From NCBI GenBank assembly GCA_000611775.1, contig KK106982.1:1466763-1530762 (forward strand): a DNA stretch of 64,000 nucleotides, written 5' to 3'. Shown piece after piece: positions 12,148 to 24,011 of this stretch. The DNA comes from Umbilicaria muhlenbergii (Eukaryota > Ascomycota > Lecanoromycetes > Umbilicariales > Umbilicariaceae). Position 1 is the first letter of the stretch. Each line of letters opens with the position of its first letter. The notes under the pieces are model-generated. The model was given only the letters and a program-made list of their open reading frames with translations. It ran no database searches and was not told the origin of the DNA. Position numbers and translations under genes: made by a program.

Positions 12148-14797
12148 ATGTCTCCTCAAAACGGTCCGGACGGTATAGATCTCGTGAGATCGAAAAGTGG
12201 TGGCATCTACCCAATTCGCGATTTGCAGCACGCCGCCCGCTCTTTTGATAAACGAAGCGCACGTGGGACCGATGTCGAGGTGGCCAATGGCTCGCAGAAG
12301 GCCGAGGTTCAAGAGCAAGATATTAGGAGGAAACAGGTTGGTTTCAACTGGGAAAGCAGCTTCTGCGGTATTTAGCTCACAACTTGAACAGGAGTTCAGT
12401 GGCTGGGTTTTATTTGGGTAGCATCGCACTGCTCTGTCCATGACCCATAGGATCTGACAGCTGTAGGCTTGCCTACCAATCTGTTGGCGTCATCTACGGC
12501 GACATCGGTACAAGCCCGCTCTATGTATATTCGTCAACCTTCTCGTCGAACCCTTCTTACGATGATCTGCTGGGAGCCCTCTCCCTCATCATCTGGACCC
12601 TTACATTGATGGTCAGCGTCAAGTACATCTTCATCGTGCTCCGTGCCGACGATGAGGGCGAAGGAGGGACCTTTGCACTATACTCTCTGCTCTCGAGATA
12701 CGTAAGTATGGGCCAGTTGAACGTGGAAGGCCAACTCCTAACGTCGGAGTTCTGCCTAGGCCAACATCATCAAGCGAGACCCCAAAGAGGAGTTGATGAT
12801 CAAGATGGAAAGACGGTTGTCTTCGGAGATAAGGCCGTCCGGACGGACGTTACGTTCGGGCATGGAACAGAGCTGGATGGCCAGGACAGCGCTGAAGGTC
12901 ATTGGTGTTCTGGGGGTCTCCCTGGTCATGTCTGATGGAGTCCTCACGCCAGCACAATCCGTTCTGGGTGCCATACAAGGACTGTCGGTCGTCAAGCCGG
13001 ACATTACCAGCGGGACAGTCATTGGGGTGACCTGTGCCATCCTCGTTCTTCTATTTCTCATTCAGCCTTTGGGAACCTCAAAGATCGCACATGCATTCGC
13101 CCCTATAGTCATTATCTGGCTTCTCTTCAACCTTGCTTTCGGGGTCTACAATCTGGTTCGGCATGATCATTCGGTCCTCAAGGCATTTTCTCCCTATTTT
13201 GCCGGCAACTACCTCGTCCGCCACAAAACGGACGGCTGGAAGGATCTTGGAGGTATTTTACTCGCGTTCACAGGCGTCGAAGCCCTGTTTGCCGATCTGG
13301 GCGCCTTTAGCAGGAGAGCGGTACAACTGAGCTGGATGTGCTTCACATTTCCGTGCCTTCTACTGGCGTATATTGGTCAGGCGGCATATATCAGCGACGT
13401 TCCGTCGGCGTATGCGAATCCATTCTTCCTATCTGCGCCGCCTGGCATGTTCTATCCAAGCCTCATCATCTCGATCTTGGCAGCTATCGTTGCTTCCCAA
13501 GCAATGATCACTTCAACCTTTCAGGTAAGCAATGGTCGTCCAGATCTCAATGGGCAGGTGCATAATGCTTCACAGCTACTGTCCCAGATCATGAAGCTTT
13601 CCTACTTCCCGCAAATAAAGTTGATTCACACATCGACGGTCTTCTATGGCCAGGTCTATATCCCGTTCGCAAATTGGCTCCTCATGGTCGGCACAATCAT
13701 CGTCACTGCTGTCTATAGTAACGTAAGTCGATCGGATGCTAAAGCCCGCCTAGGATTTGCTGACACTGGAGATGTAGACCACACGATTGGGACACGCTTA
13801 TGGTGTATGTGTTATATTAGTAACTTTCATCACCACGTGCATGGTCTCGATTGTAGCCTTGATTGTCTGGCAACTCAATCCGATCGTAGTACTCCTAGGC
13901 TTCCTTGTTTTTGGTAGTCTCGACGGAGCCTACCTATCATCGGCGCTCACCAAGGTCCCCAATGGAGCCTGGTTCACTCTGCTTCTCGCTGTCATCCTGT
14001 CCAGCATCTTTATCCTCTGGCGCTTCGGCAAAGAACAGCAATGGAAAGCTGAAGCCGAGGACCGCTTCCAGCCCACGCACCTGGTCACCAAGGGCGAGGA
14101 CGGCCAGCTCCGCCTCACACCCGTCTTCGGCGGAGACACACTCACCGACATCAAAGGCCTCGGGATCTTCTTCGACAAAGTCGGCGACATGACTCCTCTA
14201 GTCTTCATCCAATTCCTCCACAAGTTCACCGCCACCCCGCAAGTCATAGTCTTCTTCCACCTCCGTCCGCTCTCCCGCCCCTCCGTCCCACCCGAAGAGC
14301 GCTACACCATCATGCGTACCGGTATCCCGAACTGCTACCGCATGATCATCCGCCACGGCTACATGGACGAGGTCATCACCAGGGACCTCGGCATGCTCAT
14401 CTACGAACAACTCCGCGACTTCACCATCCACGAAGACGTCGCTGCCACTCGCACCACCCCCATTCCTAATGAGAAGATCGCCGAGTCAATCCCCCACTCC
14501 GCTTCGGCCACCAACACCACCGCCTCCTCCACCTCCACCAGTCATTCCCACGGCGCCGTCACCGAAACCCAAAATCTCGTCGCCCTCCGCCTCGCGACGC
14601 TGCAGAGCGCGTATCAAGCCCAAGTCGTCTACATCGTCGGCAAAGAACAGATGCGCATCCGCAAGGGGACCAATATCTGGCGGCGGGTCACGCTCAGTGC
14701 GTATCTGTGGCTCAGGGAGAATACGCGCGGGAAAATGGCGGCGATGCATATCCCGACGGATAAGTTGGTGGAGGTCGGCTTTATCAAGGAGGTTTGA
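12148..14797 (+). CDS. HAK/KUP-type potassium uptake transporter, six exons
   Basis: Exons are 12148-12336, 12392-12417, 12467-12701, 12760-13524, 13576-13722 and 13778-14797; all junctions are GT-AG and in phase, giving 793 residues, a normal length for fungal HAK proteins. The signature [16 protein letters not shown] (exon 3) is the KUP/HAK hallmark. [28 protein letters not shown] and the C-terminal [20 protein letters not shown] and ERY motifs also fit. About twelve hydrophobic helices are followed by a cytosolic tail with a Thr/Ser-rich insert near residues 690-710. The protein should sit in the plasma membrane and import K+ (probably with H+) when external potassium is low. Exon 2 encodes only eight full codons and is easily missed by gene finders. 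The ATG is the first in frame. Confidence 0.93.
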
Positions 14798-15472
14798 GTA
14801 TGGGTGATGTGAGGGAGGATTGGTGCAGTGCTTGCGTCACGCGTTGGGGTTTTAGGAACCCTGATTGGGCTGGAGGGTGCGTTTTTCGGGACGGCTGGGT
14901 GGCATGCCGCGCTGGTGGGTATGACGTGGTGGCTACATGATAGAGAAAAAACTTTGTGGACAGTAGCATCAGCGGCTGGAACTGTGACTTGTGCCGAGCG
15001 CTTACGAGTATTCCGTAGCGAGAGCAGAGTTGGTAGCGACAGGGCTAGCCCTGTCACTTCCGTCTGCAGGAGGGCGGGTGGTAGGTAAGGTAAGGTAGCC
15101 ATCGGTGTTGGCTTTTGCGTGGATACCTTACTTTCATGCGAAGGGTACGTAATAAAGGTCCAGAGGTCATATCCACGCCTTACTGGCGCCTGGGTACATG
15201 TATCTTGCGGGGCAGATCTGAAACGTGTCGGGAGCTGATTCTCAGTGGCCCTACCCCCTACCCCGCATGTTTTGGATTTCCCGAATCGCGGTTCGGGCTT
15301 TAGTGGCGTGTCTGATTTTGCGTCGGCTCTTCCGTAGGGCTAGGCTTGCTTGCCAGTGAGCTCTGAGACTCTGGTGAGGAGTTGAGGCCTCTGGGTCACT
15401 TCTACTTGTAAGGCTTGGATTGTTTCTGCATTTGCTCGTTGTCCAGGCGGAAACGGTTTCTCAGGAGATGGA
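14798..15472. other. Intergenic; no P450 heme region found
   Basis: This lies between the HAK stop and the P450 remnant. I looked for the missing C-terminal P450 motifs (ExxR, FxxGxRxCxG) on the minus strand and did not see them. No other gene is supported. Confidence 0.45.
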
Positions 15473-16537
15473 TCATGACATCTCGCAGCTGATCCCAGCA
15501 TCCCACACTTTGTGCCATGCGGTGACTAGTTTGATAGCCCTCATCCAACGCGGAGCCCAGCCAAGGGTTGCGAATACTCGGACTGATTCAATGAGCACTT
15601 TGTCTACTTCTGCCTCGTATAGCTTCCCGGCAACCGTCCCTGCTGTTTTTTCATTGTGATGTTGCGTTCGAGGAAGTGCGGGTCCTGGCTGAAGGGAAGT
15701 ACGCTCATGATATCGTACATAAGAAATATCATTATCGGCTTCATATCCACCATCTCCTCCGGGGCAGGGAGTTTGCCTGGGCTGGCGGGTGGAGCAATAG
15801 CTTCCATACCAAGTATTGTCACCAGGCTCTGCAGATGCTCTTGAGCGACGTGTTCCAGGTACGTGGTTGATCTCGTGCAACCGCAACAGCAAAGCGCTTA
15901 CGCTTGACGTTACGAATAACCTTCCCCTGTGAATCTGAGACGTTGAGATGTGTGGACCCAAAGGCACTGTAGAAATTATCTTTTGTCGCAGGCGTCCCGT
16001 GTCCGTAGATGTCTTTGACTGCTTGGACCGAGGCCGTGAAGACCAGGGTGAGACCTGTTGCATGTGGAAAATCGTTCGTCCGCCCCGCCCTGCAGCAGCC
16101 AATATATGCCCGTAGCAGGCATCATGCCTACATGCGCTCGGCCCGACTATAGGCGCTCGGTCAATGTAGGCGAGCACCGAGAAAGCCGATATGGGGGGTT
16201 ATTTAATGTGCCCTGATTTCTACGAAGACTGCTTGCTTCTACACGTTCATTTATATCAATTGGAGCGGTATTTAGGTAGATACAATACATCTATTTGGCC
16301 TCTATATCGCCCCATTGCAACAAGACCGACTCAAACGATCTTGCTATACTTCATGTGAGCATCATGTATGGCCAGTGTTCGGGTATGGAATGGGCAGTGA
16401 AGGGGTTCCCATGCGTTCGTTAGGAAGGCTGTAGCTACGCTGGGAGATCGACGAAGGCCTTTGGGGTCTCGGCCATAGTTGTGTAGTGGACGAGTAATGA
16501 ATACACCAAGGAAGGCCACGGCGACTTGAGCTAACAA
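15473..16537 (-). pseudogene. Cytochrome P450 pseudogene, split by a solo LTR
   Basis: Read on the minus strand, fragments in different frames line up in P450 order. First comes a membrane-anchor-like stretch with PLHNYGRDPK, then HDAHMKYSKIV, a TGA, VGLTLVFTASVQAVKDIYG, HGTPATKDNFYSAFGSTHLN, RKRFAVA, then LEHVAQEHLQSLV and PEEMVDMKPIMIFLMYDI. These resemble the N-terminal half of fungal P450s (KYGPIVRVGP, KDIYGHG, KRFA patterns). Removing the LTR at 16056-16322 and one copy of its target duplication rejoins the frame across KYSKIV-x-VGLTL, where TGA stands for the usual Arg (CGA to TGA). At least two frameshifts follow. The helix I, ExxR and heme-Cys regions are missing. It is non-functional. 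Confidence 0.8.
16056..16322 (+). mobile_element. Solo LTR (family A, copy 1) in P450 pseudogene
   Basis: The 267-bp element begins TGTTGCATG and ends CATTGCAACA (TG..CA ends). It is flanked by a perfect 5-bp duplication AGACC at 16051-16055 and 16323-16327. It is about 94% identical by eye to the reverse complement of 33307-33575 and related to 31806-32064. No internal coding part is present, so it is read as an LTR left by recombination; a non-autonomous TG..CA element is the alternative. Confidence 0.88.
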
Positions 16538-18777
16538 GAGATCGTACAGTCTGTCTATTATTCTTCCGTATAGAATCCTTTCCAGTAATAGACATGGACT
16601 TGCTATTGAAGATAACCGGGGTACACAGAAGTGTTTATATCAGATCTCGTCAATGGACCGCACTAGGTTAAATGAGAGCTTGGGGGACATGGGATACTAG
16701 GCCAACAAAAGAGATACACTTGCAGATAGCCGGGGCAGATTCTCAGTCTCTCACACAGCAGATCGCATCCATGGCATCTTAAGGGGCGATTATCTCAACC
16801 TTGACGCCTCCATGCCAAAGTCCGGCCATTTCAGCCAAAAGGTCCCCTTGGGCGGCACGTCTGCCGAGTTCCATGGAAGGAAAGTCAAGTCCCATTACTA
16901 AGTACGAGGTTGGTTGAGGAGGCACTAAGTACCAGCTCGGTGAGGCCAGCATTCACCAAGGCTGCAGGTGCTTGCCAAACAAGTCATTATGGAAGCCATC
17001 ATGTCATGCGCCGCAGACTTCGGGATCCGTGGACCTGTCGGAACACGGCGAACTGCTGGGTCACCACGATTGCTTGAAGCCCAAAGACGCTCTTATATCC
17101 TAGGGCGACAGGCGTATAAGAGTGTCCTTGCGGTCAACTACTCGGTGGGGCATGACGCCCAAGCAGGCATCGTAGGGCTCAGGGCTTGTGCGGACCGACA
17201 TGCGCAATTGTGGAGTTGGAGCTCTCTCTCCCCAGGCTGCGCTAAGCCTAATTGGGAGTCTTCGCTGGAAGATGAAGACGTGTGTAGAAAGATCTTCGGA
17301 TGTCAATCTTCACCTCAACACCAACGTCTGCCCGGACATAACTATACTGAATCCAATAGTCCCAATCGAATGGCCGCTGCCTGTTGAAGACGATGTCATT
17401 TTTCTTTCTCGAATGTGAGCTACACGGCCATGCCGGCAGCCGCTTGGCGCCATCTCCCTTGTTATGTACCTGGAACCAGATGGAAGGATAGCACCTCAAA
17501 TGGAAAGCCAGAACTGCATCATCGGCCCTCTCACCCATGATGATACTGCCAGGAGGAACCTGATTTTGCCGCGGACCATCTACTTGATGGCACCCTGAGT
17601 CCCATCAGCCTACCTATGACCTCACCGGCACACGCTTCAAACCTCACGGCAGCAGAATCTACATCCACATCCGTACATGTGCGTTCAAACTCACTGTCAA
17701 GTTCTCCCGCCCCATCATTCCGTGGTTTCGTGCAAGAGCGCATCAAGCTCGTCTCTGTCGGCAAGGAGGTTGGCCGCATGCTTCCTTTCTTCGGGTGCCA
17801 GTCCCCGTCCGAGGACTTCCCTTACAACGATTAGTGGGTGCGGTATTAGCAGTCGGGGCGGCTGGAGGTTCGTTACGGTCTTCTCAAGAGATGGGGAGGA
17901 GAAGGTATACGTGCAGCAGAGGATCTGGGAGAGGAAAGAAGAGGTTATGAGGTTGCTGGTGGAGGCGGGGCGTAGGTTTATGTCTGTGGGAGTGCAGGGA
18001 TAGTGGGGGTGTGAGGAGGGGGTTGTTGGAGGTTTTGGTGGAGGGGATGGGGAGGGAGGTAGAGGAGGCGAAGGGGCTTGTGAGGGTGGGGTTGAAGGGG
18101 GGGAAGAGGTTGCTGGAGGATTTCTGGAGTGGGTAGGTAAGGTTGGTGGGGGAGAGGTGCGTATGTGGTTTAGTCGAATCTATGGAAGCTATTGAAGCAG
18201 TCTGGAGAGCCCTTAGGATTCTTGTGCCGTCAGTCGCGTGATTCTTGGGAGGACCCTGCTAACAAAATAGTGGTCTACATTCATGTCTAGATGTGCTATG
18301 GCAAACATCTATACCGGGCCAAAGTGGGAGGACACAGTGTTGTCTCACTTCCTGCATGCCGCGCCTTGGCGCTAGGAGGAGACAATATTTGGTCCTGACG
18401 GGCTTGATTGCTAAACGGGCATGCTGCCCCCTTTTAATGGTGGTTCATAGTCAATTCAGTGAGTCACATTGGTGAGGACTGCACGGTGCTAGGGAGCATC
18501 AAGGGTTGGGCGTTCGTTGAGGTCTTATACAGTTAGTAAGGGGCTGAGCCTGAGTCTGAGCCATATGTGATAGGATGGCAGGTGACAACGACTGGGATCA
18601 TGGATTAAAGTTGAGCGCGCAACCGTGGCAAACACTCGCACTCTGGAGGCACTTTTCGAGACAATACGCGCTTGTTACTCCATGCCGGTACCGTGTCTTG
18701 TATGGCTCGATGTGGTACCGTGTGCAGCCAGGGTCCCTATTTTCCCCTCTCCCCCCTCCCAAAATCCCCAACCCCCT
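16538..18777. other. Gene-poor stretch with unrecognised ORFs
   Basis: ORFs such as + 16968-17387, + 17616-17834 and - 17248-17538 have no recognisable domain. The frame at 17616 (MTSPAHASNLTAAES) reads like a Ser/Thr-rich N-terminus but stops after 72 codons. A second frame to 18003 (EEKVYVQQRIWERKEEV) could belong to a broken or spliced gene. The 18000-18170 part is strongly G-rich on the plus strand. Nothing is firm. Confidence 0.35.
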
Positions 18778-18915
18778 CTCTTCTTCTTCTTCTTTCTCTC
18801 CTTCTTCTTTCTCTGCTTCTTCTTTCTCTGCTTCTTCTTTTTCTGCTTCTTCTTTCTCTGTTTCTTCTTTCTCTCCTTCTTCTTTCTCTACTTCCTCCTC
18901 TTTCTCCTTCTTCGT
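18778..18915. repeat. Polypyrimidine minisatellite
   Basis: Units of roughly 15 bases (TTCTGCTTCTTCTTTCTC type) repeat about nine times, with pure C/T over long runs interrupted by single G in CTGC. Such mirror-like homopyrimidine tracts can form triplex (H-DNA). It lies just before the kinase-like pseudogene. Confidence 0.85.
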
Positions 18916-18988
18916 CCTTCATCGCAACAACAATATTAAGCAGCTGCCTAGATCATGGTCAATGCGAACGGGCTGACGCTCATCAACG

Positions 18989-19855
18989 GTGGTGAAATAC
19001 TTGACCAGGGAATATGACCTGCGTATGCAGGATGAGCTCCGCATCTATGACGTTTTGGAACTTCATGATTCCCATTCCGACCTTGTTCAAAGCTTCCTCG
19101 GTCCCAATCCTTCGGCGAATTTCCTTCAATTCCTCGGTGGGGGTACACTCGAAGAAAGAGCCCGATCACGCCAAAGATTCAATCCCAAAACCCTAGAAGT
19201 GCTAGAGGTCCTAAGCAGAGAACCGCAACACCTGATTTGGAGATGGACTTAACAATTAACCTCCGCCGCCGCATGGCTCGAATCCGTTGGCTTTGCCCAC
19301 GGCGACACCCGGCCGCCTAATATCCTTTCTGATGCCGAAGACCATCTCAAGTTGGCCGACTTTGATTGCATCGTCAAGATAGGCGAGCCATGCGACTGTC
19401 CCATCGCACAATTCGGCAGGGCGGTGGGCGACGAAGTCGGCGAGCATAAGCGTGGGAGTTACGGAAACCATGGGCCGCAGTCAGAGCAGTTCTCCATCGG
19501 CTCGGTCATGTACCTCATAAGTCACGGGCATAACGCCTATGAGGATCCAAGTGAACCGCCATTGGATGATCCAGCCATAGTCCTTCATTGGATGCAGGAC
19601 AGAGTGTTCCCCGCTACAGATGACAGCGACTTCGAAACCGTTATAAGGAAGTGCTGGTTTGGTGAATATAATACCATACAGGACCTAGCGACTACGGTAG
19701 CAGGAGCGGTACGGTCGCTAGATCTTACAGATTACTATACAACACGGGCCATGGCGAAAGATGAATATGAGGTAAGACGGGAAGAATGTGAGCAGTTGGT
19801 AGGGCACGGGTTGTTGGGACTGGTTGGCAAACACTCGCAACGCACGCGGGAATGA
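18989..19855 (+). pseudogene. Protein-kinase-like gene with in-frame stop
   Basis: One frame reads REYDLRMQDELRIYDVLELH, a GGGTLEERARS segment, TLEVLEVL, WRWT-stop-QLTSAAAWLESVGFAHG, then DTRPPNIL and HLKLADFDCIVKIGEP. This fits a fungal kinase-like family: HGDxRPPNIL in place of the HRDxxxxN catalytic loop and DFD in place of DFG. A TAA at 19250-19252 interrupts the frame between RWT and QLTSAAAW, and the same frame is closed upstream at about 18974 without a matching ATG. The C-lobe remains open for 167 codons to 19855. The N-lobe lysine region is not identifiable. An intron covering the stop was considered, but the sequence on both sides is continuous with the family pattern. Confidence 0.65.
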
Positions 19856-20016
19856 ATGAAAACGATTTCCGGCTCTCCACCTCGCCGGAAAGCCTAAGCT
19901 TCGGGGAGACACCTTACATGCCAGCATCTCTATAATTCGCCTCTAACCCGGGCTCACTATGTCCCCTTCCCAGGTGTCAAATCGCACACAGATCAGCCAT
20001 GACCACCGCTTCGCAT

Positions 20017-20869
20017 CTACAAATCTCCGTCCTTCTCAACGCCTCTCACCATCCTCACCCTCTCCCCCACCGGCTGGATCTCCTTGACCTTATCTGGCCC
20101 ACCCGACGGCGCCCCGAACACCAACTGGCTCTTCATACTCCATTGCGATGGAATATTCCATTCCTTCGCCACGCGAGTAGAGAAGCCCGGGAAAATGTTG
20201 TAGTGCTGCAAATTACAACCCAGACCTTCGGCCTCGAGTGTAGTCCAGACTGGGGAGAAGTATATCAGTTGCGACCCTTGCGACTTGTTGGGATGGAGAA
20301 GGGCCAGGGTGTGGGGACAGCTAACGAGTGAATTGGTGCATGCCGCTCGAGTGGTCGGACCCTGGGGAACAAGGCGTTTTAGCAGATGACCTTCAAGGCC
20401 TAGAGGAAGGCGGAGGGAGAACATACACGATTCAATCAAGGGTGCAAGTGCCGGCCGTTCCGTCACGAGACCGTCCAATGCAGCCGGATCTTCGTAGAAG
20501 ATGATCTGGGGACAAGGGCAAGAATGCATTAGCTTTCCGCTTATAGGACATCTATATAGATATCTCCACCGTGCCAAACCCGGCCCTCAAACCCTTCACT
20601 CTGCCCTCCAGCGCCGTGGCAGCTGGCGGGGGCAATGTCTTCCTTATAACATCCAACCCCGTATGCCATAACTTATCATGCTGATCTCTCAAAAGCACGA
20701 CGCAGCGCGCTGATTGGCAATTGAACGTGCTGGGGCAGTGCTTGATGGTGAAGTGCACGATTTTCTCGATGCGGGCGTCGGAGATGGGGGAGGTGTTGGT
20801 GAGCGAGTAGATGGTGCGGCGGGCGCCGACGGCGGTTGAGAAGGGGGTCGTGGAGGCCATGCTTTTCAT
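20017..20869 (-). CDS. HBN1-like nitroreductase family protein, four exons
   Basis: Exons (minus strand) are 20869-20570, 20505-20427, 20361-20326 and 20249-20017, all in phase, giving 215 residues; introns are 64-76 bp. The protein reads TTPFSTAVGARRTIYSLTN, then HFTIKHCPSTFNCQSARCV, LRAGFGTIIFYEDPAAL, SDHSSGMHQFT, WTTLEAEGLGCNLQHYN, VAKEWNIPSQWSMKSQLVFG and QPVGERV. This is the typical order for fungal HBN1-type flavin-dependent nitroreductase-like proteins: ARR(T/S)IY with FNxQS(A/T)R for FMN contact, and GLGxxLQHYN. Such proteins are usually cytosolic or nuclear and reduce or buffer electrophiles, possibly linked to redox or lipid signalling. The first donor is GTGGAG, weaker than consensus. 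Start at MKSMAST or the internal MAST is possible. Confidence 0.88.
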
Positions 20870-22760
20870 GAGCGCGGGTTTGAGAAGGGGAGGGTATGAT
20901 CATAGGGCTCCTGCCTTGATACGTGCTCGGGAGGGCATGGATTACGCGGTGGGCCATTGGGAGGATTGTGGATCGTTTTGGATTTATGAAGGTCCATGTC
21001 CCTCGGACGGCTTGTGTTCCTTCAGGACTCTGTCCGTTCGAATTGTAGGGACTGCGAGATATTGGAGGGTCGCAATGTAAAAGCCACATTCGCTGCAGTC
21101 TAGTTGTGCCGCAAGTTGTTGGAACGGGAGATTCTTCATTGTATCGGTTGGGCGTTATGTGGCATAGCTGCTAGAAGGAGGGATCCTGTGTACACCACTG
21201 CAAGCTTGCGCATTGGGATAGTAAACACTGGGTTGGCACCAGTAGGAGCAGTGTAACGCCAAACCCCCCCGTTACCTTCGACCTGTTAAAGACTCCCAGG
21301 CGAACCATCAAATCAAGTAGCAGTTATCAGATGTGGAAGCCCTGCCCAATATCATAAAATTGACAGGTTACTCACATATTTGAACAAAATCAGTGCGAAA
21401 ACTCTGCAGTACTCTATAGCAGTCATTGAGCTCTACCATAGCTATCTATGGTTCCACCGAATATAGGTTTCGCTGCGGAGAATCCCTCGGATCCCTCTGC
21501 TTTTGCTATTTGTTTTGACGGTACGCCCGCTGCTAGCGAGATAGTGACGAGTTCGGCGTAGCGTTGTCACTGCCGCACGACGACGACGCCGTCTGCGCTC
21601 AAGCATCAAGTACCAAACACGTCAAAGGCTGGCCTCAGATGTCAGTCTACGCTGCGAGCTACTGCGTTTCCCTCTTCAGCGTTCCGCGCTGCCACTGTCG
21701 TACATTACTACGTGTCGCTCGACAGGGTATATCTTCGTAAACAGGTCCTAAGGCGTGTGCGGCTTTCTTCTCTTGGATGCATGGAGAATGGTCACTAGGT
21801 TCATTCTCACTCTTGCGGAAATGCTATCTCGGCTGTTGACTCTTGAGGAGATAGAAACTAGCATTCGTTGAACATCTGAGCTTTTCTACTGCAGTCGTAC
21901 CTCTTTCTATGCGTTTCTTTTCATCTGCTTGGGTTGCCATGGCCGCCAAAGCGCGTGCGAAACCTTCGGTACAGCATACCCGCCCACGCCGCCTTGCGGC
22001 AGTCCCTATGCGCCCAGCGTCATCCGCTATATAAGCACGAACAGATCCCATCCGTTTAGCAACCCTCGCGTTTCAGATTCAATCCGCTTTGTCGTTGTCC
22101 AAACGAATCTGCGCCAGATCGGCTTTGAAAGATCGGCTTTGAAAATCCCGTTACCCGTCACATGGGACAGTGCATCAATTTCGCGCGTCCGACTCCCATC
22201 TCGTTCTCTTTACTTTTCACTCTCAGCAGCGCACTTGCACATCGCTTCTCGCATTGTCATATTGCTTCACGCCTTGAGGCAGGACCTTCCCCGTTCGAAT
22301 ATCGCCTCTCGGGTGCCAATAGAAAGACAGGGAGATGGAAATGCCAAATGCCAGTGTGTTTCATCAGTGCATTGCCGATGTGTCTAAGGCTACCAAGCAG
22401 TGTCGTTGTGGATCTCCTATGGAGTGCTTAGACTCAGCTCCACTGTGGGGTCCCCGCAGGCTTCTCCAAGTCTTCTAGAATACTCCGTTCTCCATGACCG
22501 GCGCCTAAAGCGGAAATTCGCATTCGAGGTTATGCAGACGCTGTGGTCACTGGTCAAGTCTCCTCCGAGATGCACATACCAAGTCCCCTTCGCTCCCGAG
22601 TGATAGCCGCGTTACAGGATGACATGTTGATGGCAGGCCCGAGAACATAAAGGAAGGCAAGCGCGGGTGCTCTGGTAACCGTCTACCTTATAACCCTATC
22701 TCAATTTCTCTTTGTCACCGATTTCTCATCTCCATAAATCTCCGCGGCAGCATCACAACA
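20870..22760. other. Long intergenic region
   Basis: About 1.9 kb without a supported gene. A TATA-like CGCTATATAAGC occurs near 22027, and the 22020-22390 plus-strand ORFs are unrecognised. The last 150 bases before 22761 are pyrimidine-rich, as expected for a fungal core promoter. Confidence 0.4.
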
Positions 22761-24011
22761 ATGGCTCAACACTCAAACACCTCGTCCTTGGACAAAGAGC
22801 CCACAGCACTCCCAATGTTTGAATCCAATGGGTTCAACTCCGCCAACAACAATTACCACTTGGGCGCGGACGAGTCAAGTGATAATGCCTTTCGCCGCAT
22901 CCGTACGGCGCACAGCGTCTCCATCTCCCCCGAACTCTTCGAGAAGATGTACTTGAACCCGCAGAAAGAGGTAAAGGGAGATTTACGGAAGACCTTTGGC
23001 AATCCTACACCACTGTAAGTACCAGCCTCAACGTCCTCGTGCTTCTCACCCAAGCTGACCATACCCAGAGCACTGATCGGCTTCCTCCTGACCGTGACCC
23101 CCATATCAATGGAGATGATGGGTTGGAGGGGTGCTGCTAGTGGACCTGGTATTGTTGGTGCCGCATCTGTGTTAGTCGCTCCAGTATAGTGTCGGCTTCG
23201 TTCCACAGAAACTAACGCCGCTTGGGTCTTTAGTGGCGCTTGTTTCTTCATGGGTGGTCTCTTAATGTTCACCGGTGGCATCCTCGAGTGTATCTTGGGC
23301 AACACGTTTTCGTTCATAGTGTTTGCGTCGTATGGTAAGCTGCCCAGCTGCTGTATCTTGGTCTTTCGCAATTCTCACGACTAACATCATCTTCCTTGCT
23401 TCTCAGGTGGATTCTGGCTCTCCGTTGGCATAACACTCACACCCACATACAACGCTTATAATGCCTACAATGCGGATCCGGCTCAAGTAGCCAAAGAACT
23501 GGCATCGGCACCTTTCAACTCGGCATACGGTAAGTCAACCTCCGACACTGTACTTGACTTGGTATCACTGACTTTGTACCTCTGGAACAGGATTCTATCT
23601 CCTGTGCATGGGTTTCTTATCACTCATCTTCCTGATCTGCTCTCTTCGCACCAACATCATATACTTCATCGTCTTCCTCACCCTGGTCATCGGCTTCTTC
23701 CTCGAGGCAGGCGAATACTTTGCGATTGGCGTAAATGCAATGGGCTCAGCAGGGACTCTGCGAATTGTAAGTGACCACATACATCGGCATACATCATCGT
23801 CACTACCAAGGGCCGGCTGACCGTTGGTATCTTTTTGCAGGGTGCCGGTATCTCTTACTTCATCAGTGTTGCTGCCGGCTGGTATATCCTCCTCGCCCAA
23901 ATGCTTGCGGCGCTAGATTTCCCGTTCTCCATCCCGGTGGGAGATATAAGCATGATGATCAAGCCGGCTAGCCAGAGAGTGGCGAGATTAAAGGAGAAGG
24001 ACGTCGTGTAA
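22761..24011 (+). CDS. GPR1/FUN34/YaaH (ATO) family acetate transporter, six exons
   Basis: Exons are 22761-23014, 23069-23170, 23234-23334, 23407-23529, 23591-23766 and 23841-24011, in phase, giving 308 residues. After a cytosolic N-terminus of about 75 residues comes the family signature NPTPLALIGFLL. Six membrane helices follow, including GACFFMGGLLMFTGGILECI and NTFSFIVFASYGGFWLSVG, and late FFLEAGEYFAIG. NPxPLGL and the FxxYGxFW/E motifs define the acetate/ammonium export-uptake family (Ady2/AcpA-like), here with ALIG after PL. The likely role is proton-coupled acetate uptake at the plasma membrane, often induced by acetate and repressed by glucose. Five introns of 54-75 bp all have standard ends. 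The gene appears intact. Confidence 0.93.

Noticed and set aside
14629-15102. 157-codon minus ORF downstream of HAK
   Set aside because: It overlaps the HAK 3' end antisense and is compositionally biased; no domain or splice support.
15473-16177. 234-codon minus ORF as a gene
   Set aside because: The P450 pattern lies in other frames of the same strand, and this ORF crosses the solo LTR boundary.
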